Assembly (NCBI RefSeq): GCF_022637555.1
Contig: NZ_CP093342.1
Span: forward strand, 1,178,001-1,242,000
Origin: Microbacterium sp. H1-D42
GTDB taxonomy: Bacteria > Actinomycetota > Actinomycetes > Actinomycetales > Microbacteriaceae
Direction: 5' to 3'
DNA length: 64,000 nt
The position numbers and the translations under genes are program-made. Numbering within the stretch: position 1 is the first letter of the stretch; every line of letters begins with the position of its first letter. This document shows positions 9,330 to 18,934 of this stretch, piece after piece. The notes under the pieces are model-generated. The model was not told the DNA's origin and made no database searches. It saw nothing but the letters and a program-made list of their open reading frames with translations.

Positions 9330-9335
9330 ATCCTA
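9330..9335 (-). promoter_or_regulatory. Possible -10 element TAGGAT for sdhCDAB
   Basis: TAGGAT on the minus strand would start transcription about 55 nt before the sdhC GTG. Unlike most promoters here it leaves room for a leader with a ribosome binding site. No clear -35 box is seen. Confidence 0.35.
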
Positions 9336-9417
9336 TTCCTGTCAGAACGCTGAGTGCGACGAAGGCGACCCTTAGCGCGTCACGCGGGCGTGCATCGTGC
9401 AGAGGCCCCGTCGCGGA

Positions 9418-9423
9418 TAGGTT
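9418..9423 (+). promoter_or_regulatory. -10 element TAGGTT of manC
   Basis: It ends 7 nt before the ATG at 9431. Confidence 0.5.
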
Positions 9424-9430
9424 GGATGCC

Positions 9431-10543
9431 ATGGGCAGAATCGACGACTTCTATGCCGTGATCCCGGCCGGCGGCATCGGCAGCAGGCTGTGGCCGCTCT
9501 CCCGAGCGGACGCGCCGAAGTTCCTGCATGACCTGACCGGGTCCGGGCAGTCGCTGCTGCGCGACACCTGGGATCGTCTGGTGCCGCTGACAGGGCCGGA
9601 TCGGATTGCCGTGGTGACGGGTCGCGCCCACCGCGCCGCGGTCGAGGAGCAGCTGCCAGGCATCGCCGACCTGAATGTCATTCTCGAGTCCGAGCCGAGG
9701 GACTCGGCAGCGGCGATCGGTCTCGCCGCGGCGATCCTGCACAGGCGCGAACCCGACGTCATCATCGGCTCGTTCAGCGCCGACCACGTCATCCGCGGCA
9801 CTCGGGTCTTCGAGTTCGCGGTTCGCGACGCCGTCGAGGTGGCGCGCGAGGGGTACATCTGCACGATCGGCATCTCGCCGACCGAGCCGTCTGTCGGCTT
9901 CGGCTACATCAAGCGCGGCGGCGAGCTGATCATCGAAGGCGCCCGCGAGGCGGCGCTGGTGGAGCGCTTCGTGGAGAAGCCGGATCTCGAGACGGCGAAG
10001 GCCTACCTCGCCGATCGCGGCTACCTGTGGAACGCGGGGATGTTCATCGCCAAGGCGAGCGTGCTGCTGGATGAGATCGCGGCGAATGAGCCGGAGCTGC
10101 ACGCGGGCCTGCTCGAACTCGCCGAGGCATGGGATGACCGTGAGCGGCGCGGACCCGCCGTCGATCGCATCTGGCCGCGGCTGAAGAAGATCGCCATCGA
10201 CTACGCCGTCGCCGAGCCCGCCGCCGAGCGTGGCCGTCTCGCCGTCGTGCCAGGGCACTTCGATTGGGACGACGTCGGCGACTTCGCCTCGCTCACCAAA
10301 CTCATCACCCACGGCCGCAAGAACGACCTCGCCGTACTCGGGCCGAAGGCGCGGGTGCTGTCGGATGCTGCCAGCGGCATCCTGGTCAGTCAGACCTCCC
10401 GGGTGATCAGCCTGGTCGGCGTGCGGGACATCGTCGTGGTCGACACCCCGGATGCCCTGCTGGTGACGACCGTCGAGCACGCACAGCGCGTGAAGGGCGT
10501 TGTGGAGTCCCTCAAGCTCACCGGACGCGGGGACGTGCTGTAG
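9431..10543 (+). CDS. manC: Mannose-1-phosphate guanylyltransferase
   Basis: This 370-residue nucleotidyltransferase makes GDP-mannose from mannose 1-phosphate and GTP, a precursor for glycolipids, glycans and protein mannosylation. It has the nucleotide-binding loop PAGGIGSRLWPLSRADAPKF at residues 11-30, the metal-binding region around SFSADHVI, the FVEKPDLETAKAYLADRG motif and YLWNAGMF, all typical of the single-domain GMP class. There is no isomerase domain, so it is not bifunctional. The ATG at 9431 is preferred over the longer frame to 9302, which would run through the promoter region. Confidence 0.93.
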   Translation: MGRIDDFYAVIPAGGIGSRLWPLSRADAPKFLHDLTGSGQSLLRDTWDRLVPLTGPDRIAVVTGRAHRAAVEEQLPGIADLNVILESEPRDSAAAIGLAAAILHRREPDVIIGSFSADHVIRGTRVFEFAVRDAVEVAREGYICTIGISPTEPSVGFGYIKRGGELIIEGAREAALVERFVEKPDLETAKAYLADRGYLWNAGMFIAKASVLLDEIAANEPELHAGLLELAEAWDDRERRGPAVDRIWPRLKKIAIDYAVAEPAAERGRLAVVPGHFDWDDVGDFASLTKLITHGRKNDLAVLGPKARVLSDAASGILVSQTSRVISLVGVRDIVVVDTPDALLVTTVEHAQRVKGVVESLKLTGRGDVL

Positions 10544-10698
10544 CCCGACTTGGGCGCAATGGCGGGCGCATCGCGCGGTCATCATTGCAGCTTTGTAACC
10601 TTTCGCCAGCACATCAGGGGAAATGATGCGCACAGCGCGTAACAGTCGGTAATCTCGATCGATCCGCGATGTCCGCGGTTTCGTTCAGGGAGGCATGA

Positions 10699-11796
10699 GT
10701 GTCCATCTCCATCACCAAGAAACTGCTCGGCGCGACTCTCGCCGCCGGCGTCGTCCTCAGCCTGGCCGCGTGTGGCCAGGCGCCCACCGAGAAGCCCGCG
10801 GGCAGCGGGGCTCCCGAAGCACTCGACTTCCTGCCCTGCATCGTCTCCGACATGGGCGGATTCGACGACAAGTCGTTCAACCAGCTCTCGTTCGAGGGTG
10901 CGCAGAAGGCTGCCGATGAGCTCGGCGTCGAGCTCAAGGACGTGCAGTCCAACGCCGAGACCGACTACGGCCCCAACATGACCAACCTGGTCAGCGAGGG
11001 CTGCAACGCCATCGTCGCCGTCGGCTTCGCACTGTCGGCCGCCACGGTCGAGGCCGCGACCGCCAACCCGGACACCGACTTCATCCTCGTCGACGACGCT
11101 GCGGACAACGACTTCGACGGCACCAAGGACGCCGAGAACATCAAGCCGCTGCTGTACGACACCGCCCAGGCCGCGTTCCTCGCGGGCTACCTGTCGGCCG
11201 GCTACTCGAAGACCGGCAAGGTCGGCACCTACGGCGGCATGGAGTTCCCCACCGTCACGATCTTCATGGACGGCTTCCTCCAGGGCGTCAACCACTACAA
11301 CGAGGTCAAGGGCAAGGACGTCAAGGTCATCGGCTGGGACGGCAAGACGGGCTCCTTCACCGGCGGCTTCGAGGCCAACCCCGACGCCAAGCAGGTCGCG
11401 GTCAACATCCTGAACCAGGGTGTCGACGTCATCCTCCCCGTCGGCGGACCGATCTACCAGTCGGCTCAGCAGGCCATCAAGGAGTCCGGCAAGGACATCG
11501 CCCTGATCGGCGCCGACGCCGACCTGTTCGTCACCGACCCGAGCACCGCTGACGTGGTGCTCACCTCGGTGCTGAAGGCAATGGACCTCTCGACGTACCA
11601 GGCCGTGCTGTCCAGCGGCAAGGACGAGTTCGACGCGACGGCATACGTCGGCACGCTCGAGAACGAGGGCGTCGGCATCGCCGACCTGCACAACTTCGCC
11701 GACAAGGTGGACTCCGGTCTGCAGGACGAGGTCAAGCAGCTGCGCCAGGACGTCATCGACGGCAAGGTCGAGGTCACTTCCTACCTGAACAAGTGA
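10699..11796 (+). CDS. BMP-family nucleoside-binding lipoprotein of an ABC importer
   Basis: This 365-residue secreted lipoprotein has a signal peptide with lipobox LSLAAC and lipid-modified Cys25. The mature part is a BmpA/PnrA-type periplasmic-binding fold (VSDMGGFDDKSFNQ at the start and GGMEFPTVTIFMDGFLQGV in the middle), a family that binds purine and other nucleosides. The neighbours confirm a nucleoside role: a double-ATPase subunit, two permeases and three nucleoside catabolism enzymes follow. The GTG start has GGGAGG 6 nt upstream; an ATG 4 nt earlier is out of frame. A terminator hairpin directly after the stop suggests this gene is expressed above the rest of the cluster. Confidence 0.93.
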   Translation: MSISITKKLLGATLAAGVVLSLAACGQAPTEKPAGSGAPEALDFLPCIVSDMGGFDDKSFNQLSFEGAQKAADELGVELKDVQSNAETDYGPNMTNLVSEGCNAIVAVGFALSAATVEAATANPDTDFILVDDAADNDFDGTKDAENIKPLLYDTAQAAFLAGYLSAGYSKTGKVGTYGGMEFPTVTIFMDGFLQGVNHYNEVKGKDVKVIGWDGKTGSFTGGFEANPDAKQVAVNILNQGVDVILPVGGPIYQSAQQAIKESGKDIALIGADADLFVTDPSTADVVLTSVLKAMDLSTYQAVLSSGKDEFDATAYVGTLENEGVGIADLHNFADKVDSGLQDEVKQLRQDVIDGKVEVTSYLNK

Positions 11797-11804
11797 CGCA
11801 TCGG

Positions 11805-11840
11805 AATCGGGGAGGTCGGCGGACGCCGACCTCCCCGATT
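11805..11840 (+). terminator. Strong hairpin between the binding protein and its ATPase gene
   Basis: Arms AATCGGGGAGGTCGGCG and CGCCGACCTCCCCGATT are perfect inverted repeats separated by GA, so the loop is effectively four bases. There is no long U-tract. It lies 8 nt after the lipoprotein gene and upstream of a separate promoter. Confidence 0.75.
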
Positions 11841-11880
11841 CTGCCTGTCGGGGGACTCCCGCTCAGGACGGTCTGCTGAA

Positions 11881-11886
11881 TAGGAT
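11881..11886 (+). promoter_or_regulatory. -10 element TAGGAT of the nucleoside ABC ATPase gene
   Basis: It ends 6 nt before the ATG at 11893 and directly follows the terminator hairpin, giving the transporter and salvage genes their own start. Confidence 0.6.
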
Positions 11887-11892
11887 CGACAC

Positions 11893-13451
<1,559 letters not shown>

Positions 13452-13455
<4 letters not shown>

Positions 13456-14714
13456 GCGCCCCGGAGACGCAGACCACGCTCGCCGAGCCGGAGACGAAGG
13501 TCGCGCCGTCACGGTGGCAGGTGACGCTGCAGGCCATCGTCACCGGCAACGGCATCATCTCGCTGCTCGCGGTGCTGATCGCGGTCGTCGTCGGCTCGAT
13601 CATGATCGCCGCGACCGACGAGGACGTGCAGGCCGCGGCCAGCTACTTCTTCGCCCAGCCGATGGACACGTTCGCCGCGATCTGGCAGTCGATCTCGGGC
13701 GCATACGCGGCTCTGTTCCGCGGGGCGATCTACAACTACAACGCCGACACGTTCGCCCAGGGGATCAAGCCCCTCACGGAGACGCTCAAGTTCGCGACCC
13801 CCCTGATCGCCGCCGGTCTCGGCGTAGGCCTCGCCTTCCGCGCCGGTCTGTTCAACATCGGTGGCCAGGGGCAGATGCTGATGGCCGCAGCCGCGGCCGG
13901 GTACGTCGCCACAACGATGGACCTGCCGATCGTGCTGCACCTGATCGTCGCCGTCGTCGCCGGTATGGCAGCCGCCGCAGTGTGGGGTGGCATCGCCGGA
14001 TACCTCAAGGCCCGAACCGGGGCGCATGAGGTCATCACGACGATCATGCTCAACCACATCGCCTTCTACCTGCTGGCCTGGATGCTCGCCACGCAGGGGC
14101 TGCTGCAGGCACCGGGTTCGAGCAACCCCAAGACCGCGCCGATGCCGGAGACGGCGCAGCTGCCGCTGATCCTCGGCCCCAGCTACAAGCTGCACGCCGG
14201 CTTCCTGCTCGCGCTTCTCGCCGTGGCATTCACCTGGTGGCTGCTCGAGCGCTCGGCGCTCGGCTTCCGGTTCCGGGCCGTCGGCGAGAACCCGGCTGCT
14301 GCCCGCGTGGCGGGAATCGACGTCGGCCGGATGTACTTCGTCGTCATGCTCATCGCCGGTGCGCTTGTCGGCATCGCCGGCGTCAGCCAGGTGCTCGGCA
14401 CCGAGGTGAACGGCTTCGGCGGTGGGATCGACGCCGGCATCGGCTTCGACGCCATCACCGTCGCCCTGCTCGGACGCTCGTCGCCGCTCGGCATCCTCGG
14501 CGCCGGTCTGCTCTTCGGTGCATTCAAGACCGGTGGCTTCGCCATGCAGTCCTCGCAGGGCATCCCTGTCGAGATCATCCTGGTCGTGCAGTCCCTGATC
14601 GTGCTGTTCATCGCCGCGCCGCCTCTGGTGCGCGCCATGTTCGGGCTCCCTGAGCCCGGTCGTCCGCCTCGGCGCCGCAAGCGCGCCGCGGCCAAGAAGG
14701 AGGTGTCGGCATGA
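13452..14714 (+). CDS. Nucleoside ABC importer permease 1 (YufP type)
   Basis: This 420-residue integral membrane protein of the BPD_transp_2/RbsC-like class has about eight to ten hydrophobic spans and the family segment FRAGLFNIGGQGQM near residue 130, followed by the conserved GAHEVITTIMLNHI. The N-terminus (residues 1-35) is a charged cytoplasmic lead, and a large loop containing many Tyr, Asn and Gln residues precedes the core. The C-terminus is strongly basic (RPPRRRKRAAAKK). It is coupled by 4-nt overlaps to the ATPase and to the second permease. Confidence 0.93.
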
Positions 14715-15994
14715 GCGTCACGACCGAGCTGAGCGAAGCGCAGATCGACGAGCCGCGTCGCGTCGCCGTCGTCTCCTGGAAGACTCCGATCATCTTCGGC
14801 ATCTTCACCGTGCTGTTCGCCCTGCTGCCGTTGCTCGCGCCGCGCGAGGGCGTGACCACGTTCCGGCTCGCCGAGGACAGTGCGGCGATCCCCGTGCCCG
14901 ACGTCGTGCTTCCGGCCACGCTGACCGCGTGGGTGGCGGTGGCGCTGCTGGCAGTGTGCACCGTGCTCGCCGCCGTCGCCGTGCGCAGCCGCCGCAAGAT
15001 CTCGCTCTGGCTGATCGTCGGATACGTCGCGGTGCTGCTGATCGGATTCCTCGCCTGGGCAGCAGCCGGGGCGACTCTGCCGATGATCGGCCTTCTCGGC
15101 GGCGCGCTCGCGCTGGCGACGCCGCTCATCTACGGTGCGCTCGGCGGCGTGATCGGCGAGCGGGCCGGTGTCGTGAACATCGCCATCGAGGGGCAGCTCC
15201 TCGCTGGCGCCTTCACCGCCGCGGTCGCCGCAACCCTGGCCGGCACGCCGTGGGCGGGACTGATCGCGGCCATGGCAGCGGGCATGCTGGTGGCGCTCGT
15301 GCTCGGTGTCTTCACGATCACGTACTACGTCAACCAGGTCATCGTCGGCGTCGTGCTGAACGTGCTGGTCGTCGGCATGACCACGTTCCTGTTCCGTCAG
15401 GTGCTCGCACCGAACACCGAGACCATGAACAGCCCCGAGACCTTCGGTGTGCTGCCGATCCCGGTGCTCAGCGAGATCCCGGTCCTCGGTCCGATCCTGT
15501 TCCAGCAGTCGCTCATCGTGTACCTGATGTACGCGGTGGTCGCCCTCGTCGCCTTCTCGCTGTACCGCACCCGCTGGGGTCTGCGCCTGCGGGCAGTCGG
15601 CGAGCACCCGCAGGCGGCCGACACCGTCGGCATCAAGGTGGCGGCGACCCGCTACCGGGCGATCCTGCTCGGCGGTGCCGTCGCAGGCATGGGCGGTGCT
15701 TTCTACACACTGGTCTCGGTGCCGCGCTTCAACCAGGAGATGACAGCGGGCGCCGGCTTCATCGCCCTCGCCGCGGTGATCTTCGGCAAGTGGGATCCGA
15801 TCAAGGCGACTCTGGCTGCGCTGCTGTTCGGCTTCGCCACCAACCTGCAGGGCGTGCTGAGCGTCATCGGGTCGCCGGTGCCGAGCCAGTTCATGCTGAT
15901 GCTGCCGTACGTCGTCACGATCTTCGCAGTGGCGGGACTGGTCGGGCGTTCGCGACCGCCAGCCGCTGACGGCGAACCGTACATAAAGTCGTAG
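14711..15994 (+). CDS. Nucleoside ABC importer permease 2 (YufQ type)
   Basis: This 427-residue partner permease carries the family signature EGQLLAGAFTAA after GERAGVVNIA and the conserved YYVNQVIVGVVLN. Ten or so hydrophobic segments are visible, three of them in an N-terminal extension of about 130 residues before the conserved core. With the upstream permease it should form the heterodimeric channel for nucleosides delivered by the lipoprotein. The ATG start overlaps the upstream stop by 4 nt. Confidence 0.93.
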   Translation: MSVTTELSEAQIDEPRRVAVVSWKTPIIFGIFTVLFALLPLLAPREGVTTFRLAEDSAAIPVPDVVLPATLTAWVAVALLAVCTVLAAVAVRSRRKISLWLIVGYVAVLLIGFLAWAAAGATLPMIGLLGGALALATPLIYGALGGVIGERAGVVNIAIEGQLLAGAFTAAVAATLAGTPWAGLIAAMAAGMLVALVLGVFTITYYVNQVIVGVVLNVLVVGMTTFLFRQVLAPNTETMNSPETFGVLPIPVLSEIPVLGPILFQQSLIVYLMYAVVALVAFSLYRTRWGLRLRAVGEHPQAADTVGIKVAATRYRAILLGGAVAGMGGAFYTLVSVPRFNQEMTAGAGFIALAAVIFGKWDPIKATLAALLFGFATNLQGVLSVIGSPVPSQFMLMLPYVVTIFAVAGLVGRSRPPAADGEPYIKS

Positions 15995-16040
15995 GCCGCG
16001 AGCCTCGAGTCATCAGCAGCAGGCTGGACGAAGGAGAGAG

Positions 16041-16439
16041 ATGACCGACATCGACTGGGACGAGCTGCGTCAAGTCGCGACGGAGGCGATGCGCAAGGCA
16101 TACGCGCCGTACTCCCGCTACAAGGTGGGTGCAGCGGCGCTCGTCGACGACGGTCGCATCGTCGCCGGATGCAATGTCGAGAACGCCTCGTACGGCGTCA
16201 CCCTGTGCGCGGAGTGCGCACTGGTCGGAGACCTGCACATGTCGGGCGGCGGTCGCCTCGTCGCCTTCGTATGCGTGAACGGTGACGGACAGACGATCAT
16301 GCCGTGCGGTCGCTGTCGTCAGCTGCTGTACGAACACGCGACGCCCGACATGCTGCTGGAGACGGTATCGGGCATCCGCACAATCGATGAGGTCCTGCCC
16401 GATGCGTTCGGACCGCGAGATCTGGAGGAAGCCCGTTGA
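16041..16439 (+). CDS. cdd: Cytidine deaminase
   Basis: This 132-residue zinc enzyme deaminates cytidine and deoxycytidine to uridine and deoxyuridine. The catalytic motif is CAE at residues 56-58 (proton-shuttling Glu58), with NVENASYG before it for sugar recognition, and zinc ligands PCGRC at about 88-92. Length matches the homotetrameric class. GAAGGAGAGAG precedes the ATG. Its stop overlaps the deoA TTG start. Confidence 0.96.
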   Translation: MTDIDWDELRQVATEAMRKAYAPYSRYKVGAAALVDDGRIVAGCNVENASYGVTLCAECALVGDLHMSGGGRLVAFVCVNGDGQTIMPCGRCRQLLYEHATPDMLLETVSGIRTIDEVLPDAFGPRDLEEAR

Positions 16440-17740
16440 GTGAGCCGTTCGACGCAATCGACGTCATCCGCGCGAAGCGCGACGGAGGAGCCGTCCCGGA
16501 GCCCGCGCTGCGCTGGATGGTCGACGCCTACACCCGCGGGTACGTCTCTGACGCGCAGATGGCATCCTTCGCGATGGCGATCTTCCAGCGCGGAATGGCG
16601 CGCGACGAGATCCGCGTGCTCACCGACGCGATGATCGCCTCCGGCGAGCGGATGAACTTCGCCGGCCTCGGCAAGCGCACCGTCGACAAGCATTCCACCG
16701 GTGGCGTCGGCGACAAGATCACGCTGCCGCTCGCGCCGCTGGTCGCCGTCTTCGGCGTCGCAGTTCCCCAGCTCAGCGGTCGCGGTCTCGGGCACACCGG
16801 CGGGACGCTCGACAAGCTGGAGTCGATCCCCGGCTGGCGCGCTGCGCTCTCGAACAACGAGATGTTCGCGCAGATGCAGGGTGAGGTCGGTGCGGTGATC
16901 TGCGCCGCAGGCTCGGGCCTTGCCCCCGCCGACAAGAAGCTGTACGCGCTGCGGGACGTCACCGGCACGGTCGAGGCGATCCCGCTGATCGCCTCGAGCA
17001 TCATGTCGAAGAAGATCGCCGAGGGCACTGATGCGCTGGTGCTCGACGTCAAGTTCGGCGGCGGCGCGTTCATGCAGGACATCGACCGCGCCCGCGAGCT
17101 CGCCCGCACGATGGTCGCGCTCGGCACTGACTCGGGTGTCTCGACCACTGCGCTGCTGACCGACATGAACACGCCTCTCGGACTCGCGATCGGCAACGCC
17201 AACGAGGTCCGGGAGTCGGTCGAGGTGCTCGCAGGCGGGGGACCCGCCGACGTGCGCGAGCTGACCGTGGCCCTGGCTCGCGAGATGCTCTCGCTGGCAG
17301 GACAGCCGGATGCTGATGTCGAGGCTGCGCTGGACGACGGTCGCGCGATGGACCGCTGGAACGCGATGATCCGCGCTCAGGACGGCGACCCGAAGGCGCC
17401 GCTGCCGCAGCCCAAGGAGACGCACGCAGTCACGGCCGATCGCGACGGCGTGGTCACCCGCATGGATGCACTGCCGTTCGGCATCTCCGCCTGGCGCCTC
17501 GGCGCCGGTCGCGCCCGCGCCGAGGACCCGGTGATCCATGCCGCCGGCATCGACCTGGCGGTGAAGCCCGGTGACCGCGTCGTGGCCGGCCAGACCCTGT
17601 TCACGCTGTCGGCCGACGACGACGCCCGCTTCGCCCGCGCCCTGGAGGCGCTCGACGGAGCGTACGAGATCGGCGCCGCAGCGCCCGCCGCAACACCCAT
17701 CGTGCGCGAGCGCATCACCGCTGAGGAGAACACCCGATGA
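16436..17740 (+). CDS. deoA: Thymidine / pyrimidine-nucleoside phosphorylase
   Basis: This 434-residue enzyme cleaves thymidine, deoxyuridine and possibly uridine with phosphate to base plus (deoxy)ribose 1-phosphate. It shows the glycosyltransferase-family signature DKHSTGGVGDK, the SGRGLGHTGGTLDKLE motif and the C-terminal barrel-sandwich domain. Start choice is unusual: a TTG at 16436 overlaps the cdd stop (TTGA) and has GGAGGA spaced 6 nt away, while the nearby GTG is out of frame. Its product feeds the pentose phosphate pathway through a mutase. Confidence 0.95.
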   Translation: MSEPFDAIDVIRAKRDGGAVPEPALRWMVDAYTRGYVSDAQMASFAMAIFQRGMARDEIRVLTDAMIASGERMNFAGLGKRTVDKHSTGGVGDKITLPLAPLVAVFGVAVPQLSGRGLGHTGGTLDKLESIPGWRAALSNNEMFAQMQGEVGAVICAAGSGLAPADKKLYALRDVTGTVEAIPLIASSIMSKKIAEGTDALVLDVKFGGGAFMQDIDRARELARTMVALGTDSGVSTTALLTDMNTPLGLAIGNANEVRESVEVLAGGGPADVRELTVALAREMLSLAGQPDADVEAALDDGRAMDRWNAMIRAQDGDPKAPLPQPKETHAVTADRDGVVTRMDALPFGISAWRLGAGRARAEDPVIHAAGIDLAVKPGDRVVAGQTLFTLSADDDARFARALEALDGAYEIGAAAPAATPIVRERITAEENTR

Positions 17741-18852
17741 CCAGCGACCAGCACGACGACCGCAAGGTGCAGGGACTCTCCCTGCGGCGGCTGCCGAAGA
17801 TCTCACTGCACGACCACCTCGACGGGGGAGTGCGTCCAGCGACGATCCTCGAACTGGCGGCAGAGGCCGGCATCCCCACCCCGGCGAACGACGCCAGAAG
17901 CCTTCGGCGCTGGTTCTCCGAGCAGTCCGATTCCGGATCGCTCACCGAGTATCTGAAGACGTTCGACCTGGTCACCGCCGTGATGCAGACCGAGCAGGCG
18001 CTCACCCGCGTCGCCCGCGAGTTCGTCGTCGACCTCTCGCAGGACGGCGTGATCTACGGCGAGGTGCGCTGGGCGCCTGAGCAGCACGTCGCAGGCGGGC
18101 TCACCCTCGCGCAGGCCGTCGACGCCGTGCAGCGCGGCATCGAGCAGGGCGAGGACGATGCGGATGCTGCCGGAAGCAGCATCCGGGTGACGCAGATCCT
18201 CTCCGCGATGCGGCACGAAGGCCGCGCCAAGGAGGTCGCCGAGGTCGCGGTCGCCTTCCGGGAGCGCGGCGTGGTCGGCTTCGACATCGCAGGCCCAGAG
18301 GACGGCTTCCCCGCCTCGCAGCACCGCGACGCGTTCGACTACCTCGCCGCGGAGTTCTTCCCGGTGACGGTGCACGCCGGTGAGGCAGCAGGGCCGGCAT
18401 CCATCCGCTCCGCTCTCATCGACGGACGCGCGCTGCGGCTCGGTCACGGTGTGCGCATCGCGGAGGACCTGCAGGTCATCGAGCAGGAGGGCGACGAGGT
18501 GCAGGTGCAGTTCGGCGATCTCGCTCGCTGGGTGCGCGACCGCGAGATCCCGCTTGAGCTCTCGCCGTCTTCGAATCTGCAGACCGGCGCCATCGCGCAG
18601 TGGGGAGACGATCTGGCGGATCATCCGTTCGACCTGCTCTACCAGCTCGGATTCTCGGTCACCGTGAACACCGACAATCGCACGATGAGCGGCACCACTC
18701 TGACCCGCGAGCTCGGGCTGCTGATCGACGCGTTCGATTACGACCTCGACGACCTGGAAGCGTTCCAGTTCAACGCCGCGTCTGCCGCCTTCCTGCCTGT
18801 GGAGGAACGCGAGGAGCTGGTGGAGATGATCGCGGAGGGCTTCGAGCGCTGA
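17737..18852 (+). CDS. add: Adenosine deaminase
   Basis: This 371-residue metal-dependent hydrolase converts adenosine and deoxyadenosine to inosine forms. Zinc ligands His25 and His27 lie in LHDHLDGG, followed by VHAGEAAG (His, catalytic Glu context), LGHGVRI and the Asp-containing NTDNRTMSG motif. It is somewhat longer than E. coli Add, with inserts around residues 140-155. The ATG overlaps the deoA stop by 4 nt. It closes the nucleoside uptake and salvage operon. Confidence 0.95.
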   Translation: MTSDQHDDRKVQGLSLRRLPKISLHDHLDGGVRPATILELAAEAGIPTPANDARSLRRWFSEQSDSGSLTEYLKTFDLVTAVMQTEQALTRVAREFVVDLSQDGVIYGEVRWAPEQHVAGGLTLAQAVDAVQRGIEQGEDDADAAGSSIRVTQILSAMRHEGRAKEVAEVAVAFRERGVVGFDIAGPEDGFPASQHRDAFDYLAAEFFPVTVHAGEAAGPASIRSALIDGRALRLGHGVRIAEDLQVIEQEGDEVQVQFGDLARWVRDREIPLELSPSSNLQTGAIAQWGDDLADHPFDLLYQLGFSVTVNTDNRTMSGTTLTRELGLLIDAFDYDLDDLEAFQFNAASAAFLPVEEREELVEMIAEGFER

Positions 18853-18920
18853 CCGGCTCAGCGCTGGCGCCGCTGCTGTGGTGACCCGCGGGGATACTGG
18901 CATCTCGGGGTGCGGCAGGC

Positions 18921-18926
18921 TAAACT
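18921..18926 (+). promoter_or_regulatory. -10 element TAAACT of the AfsR-like regulator
   Basis: It ends 8 nt before the ATG at 18935; there is no ribosome binding site. Confidence 0.5.
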
Positions 18927-18934
18927 CTTCGCTC

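Noticed and set aside
14183..15607. A His/Gln/Arg-rich 474-codon minus-strand frame opposite the permeases
   Set aside because: The composition is that of reversed hydrophobic codons, with no fold or start signal.
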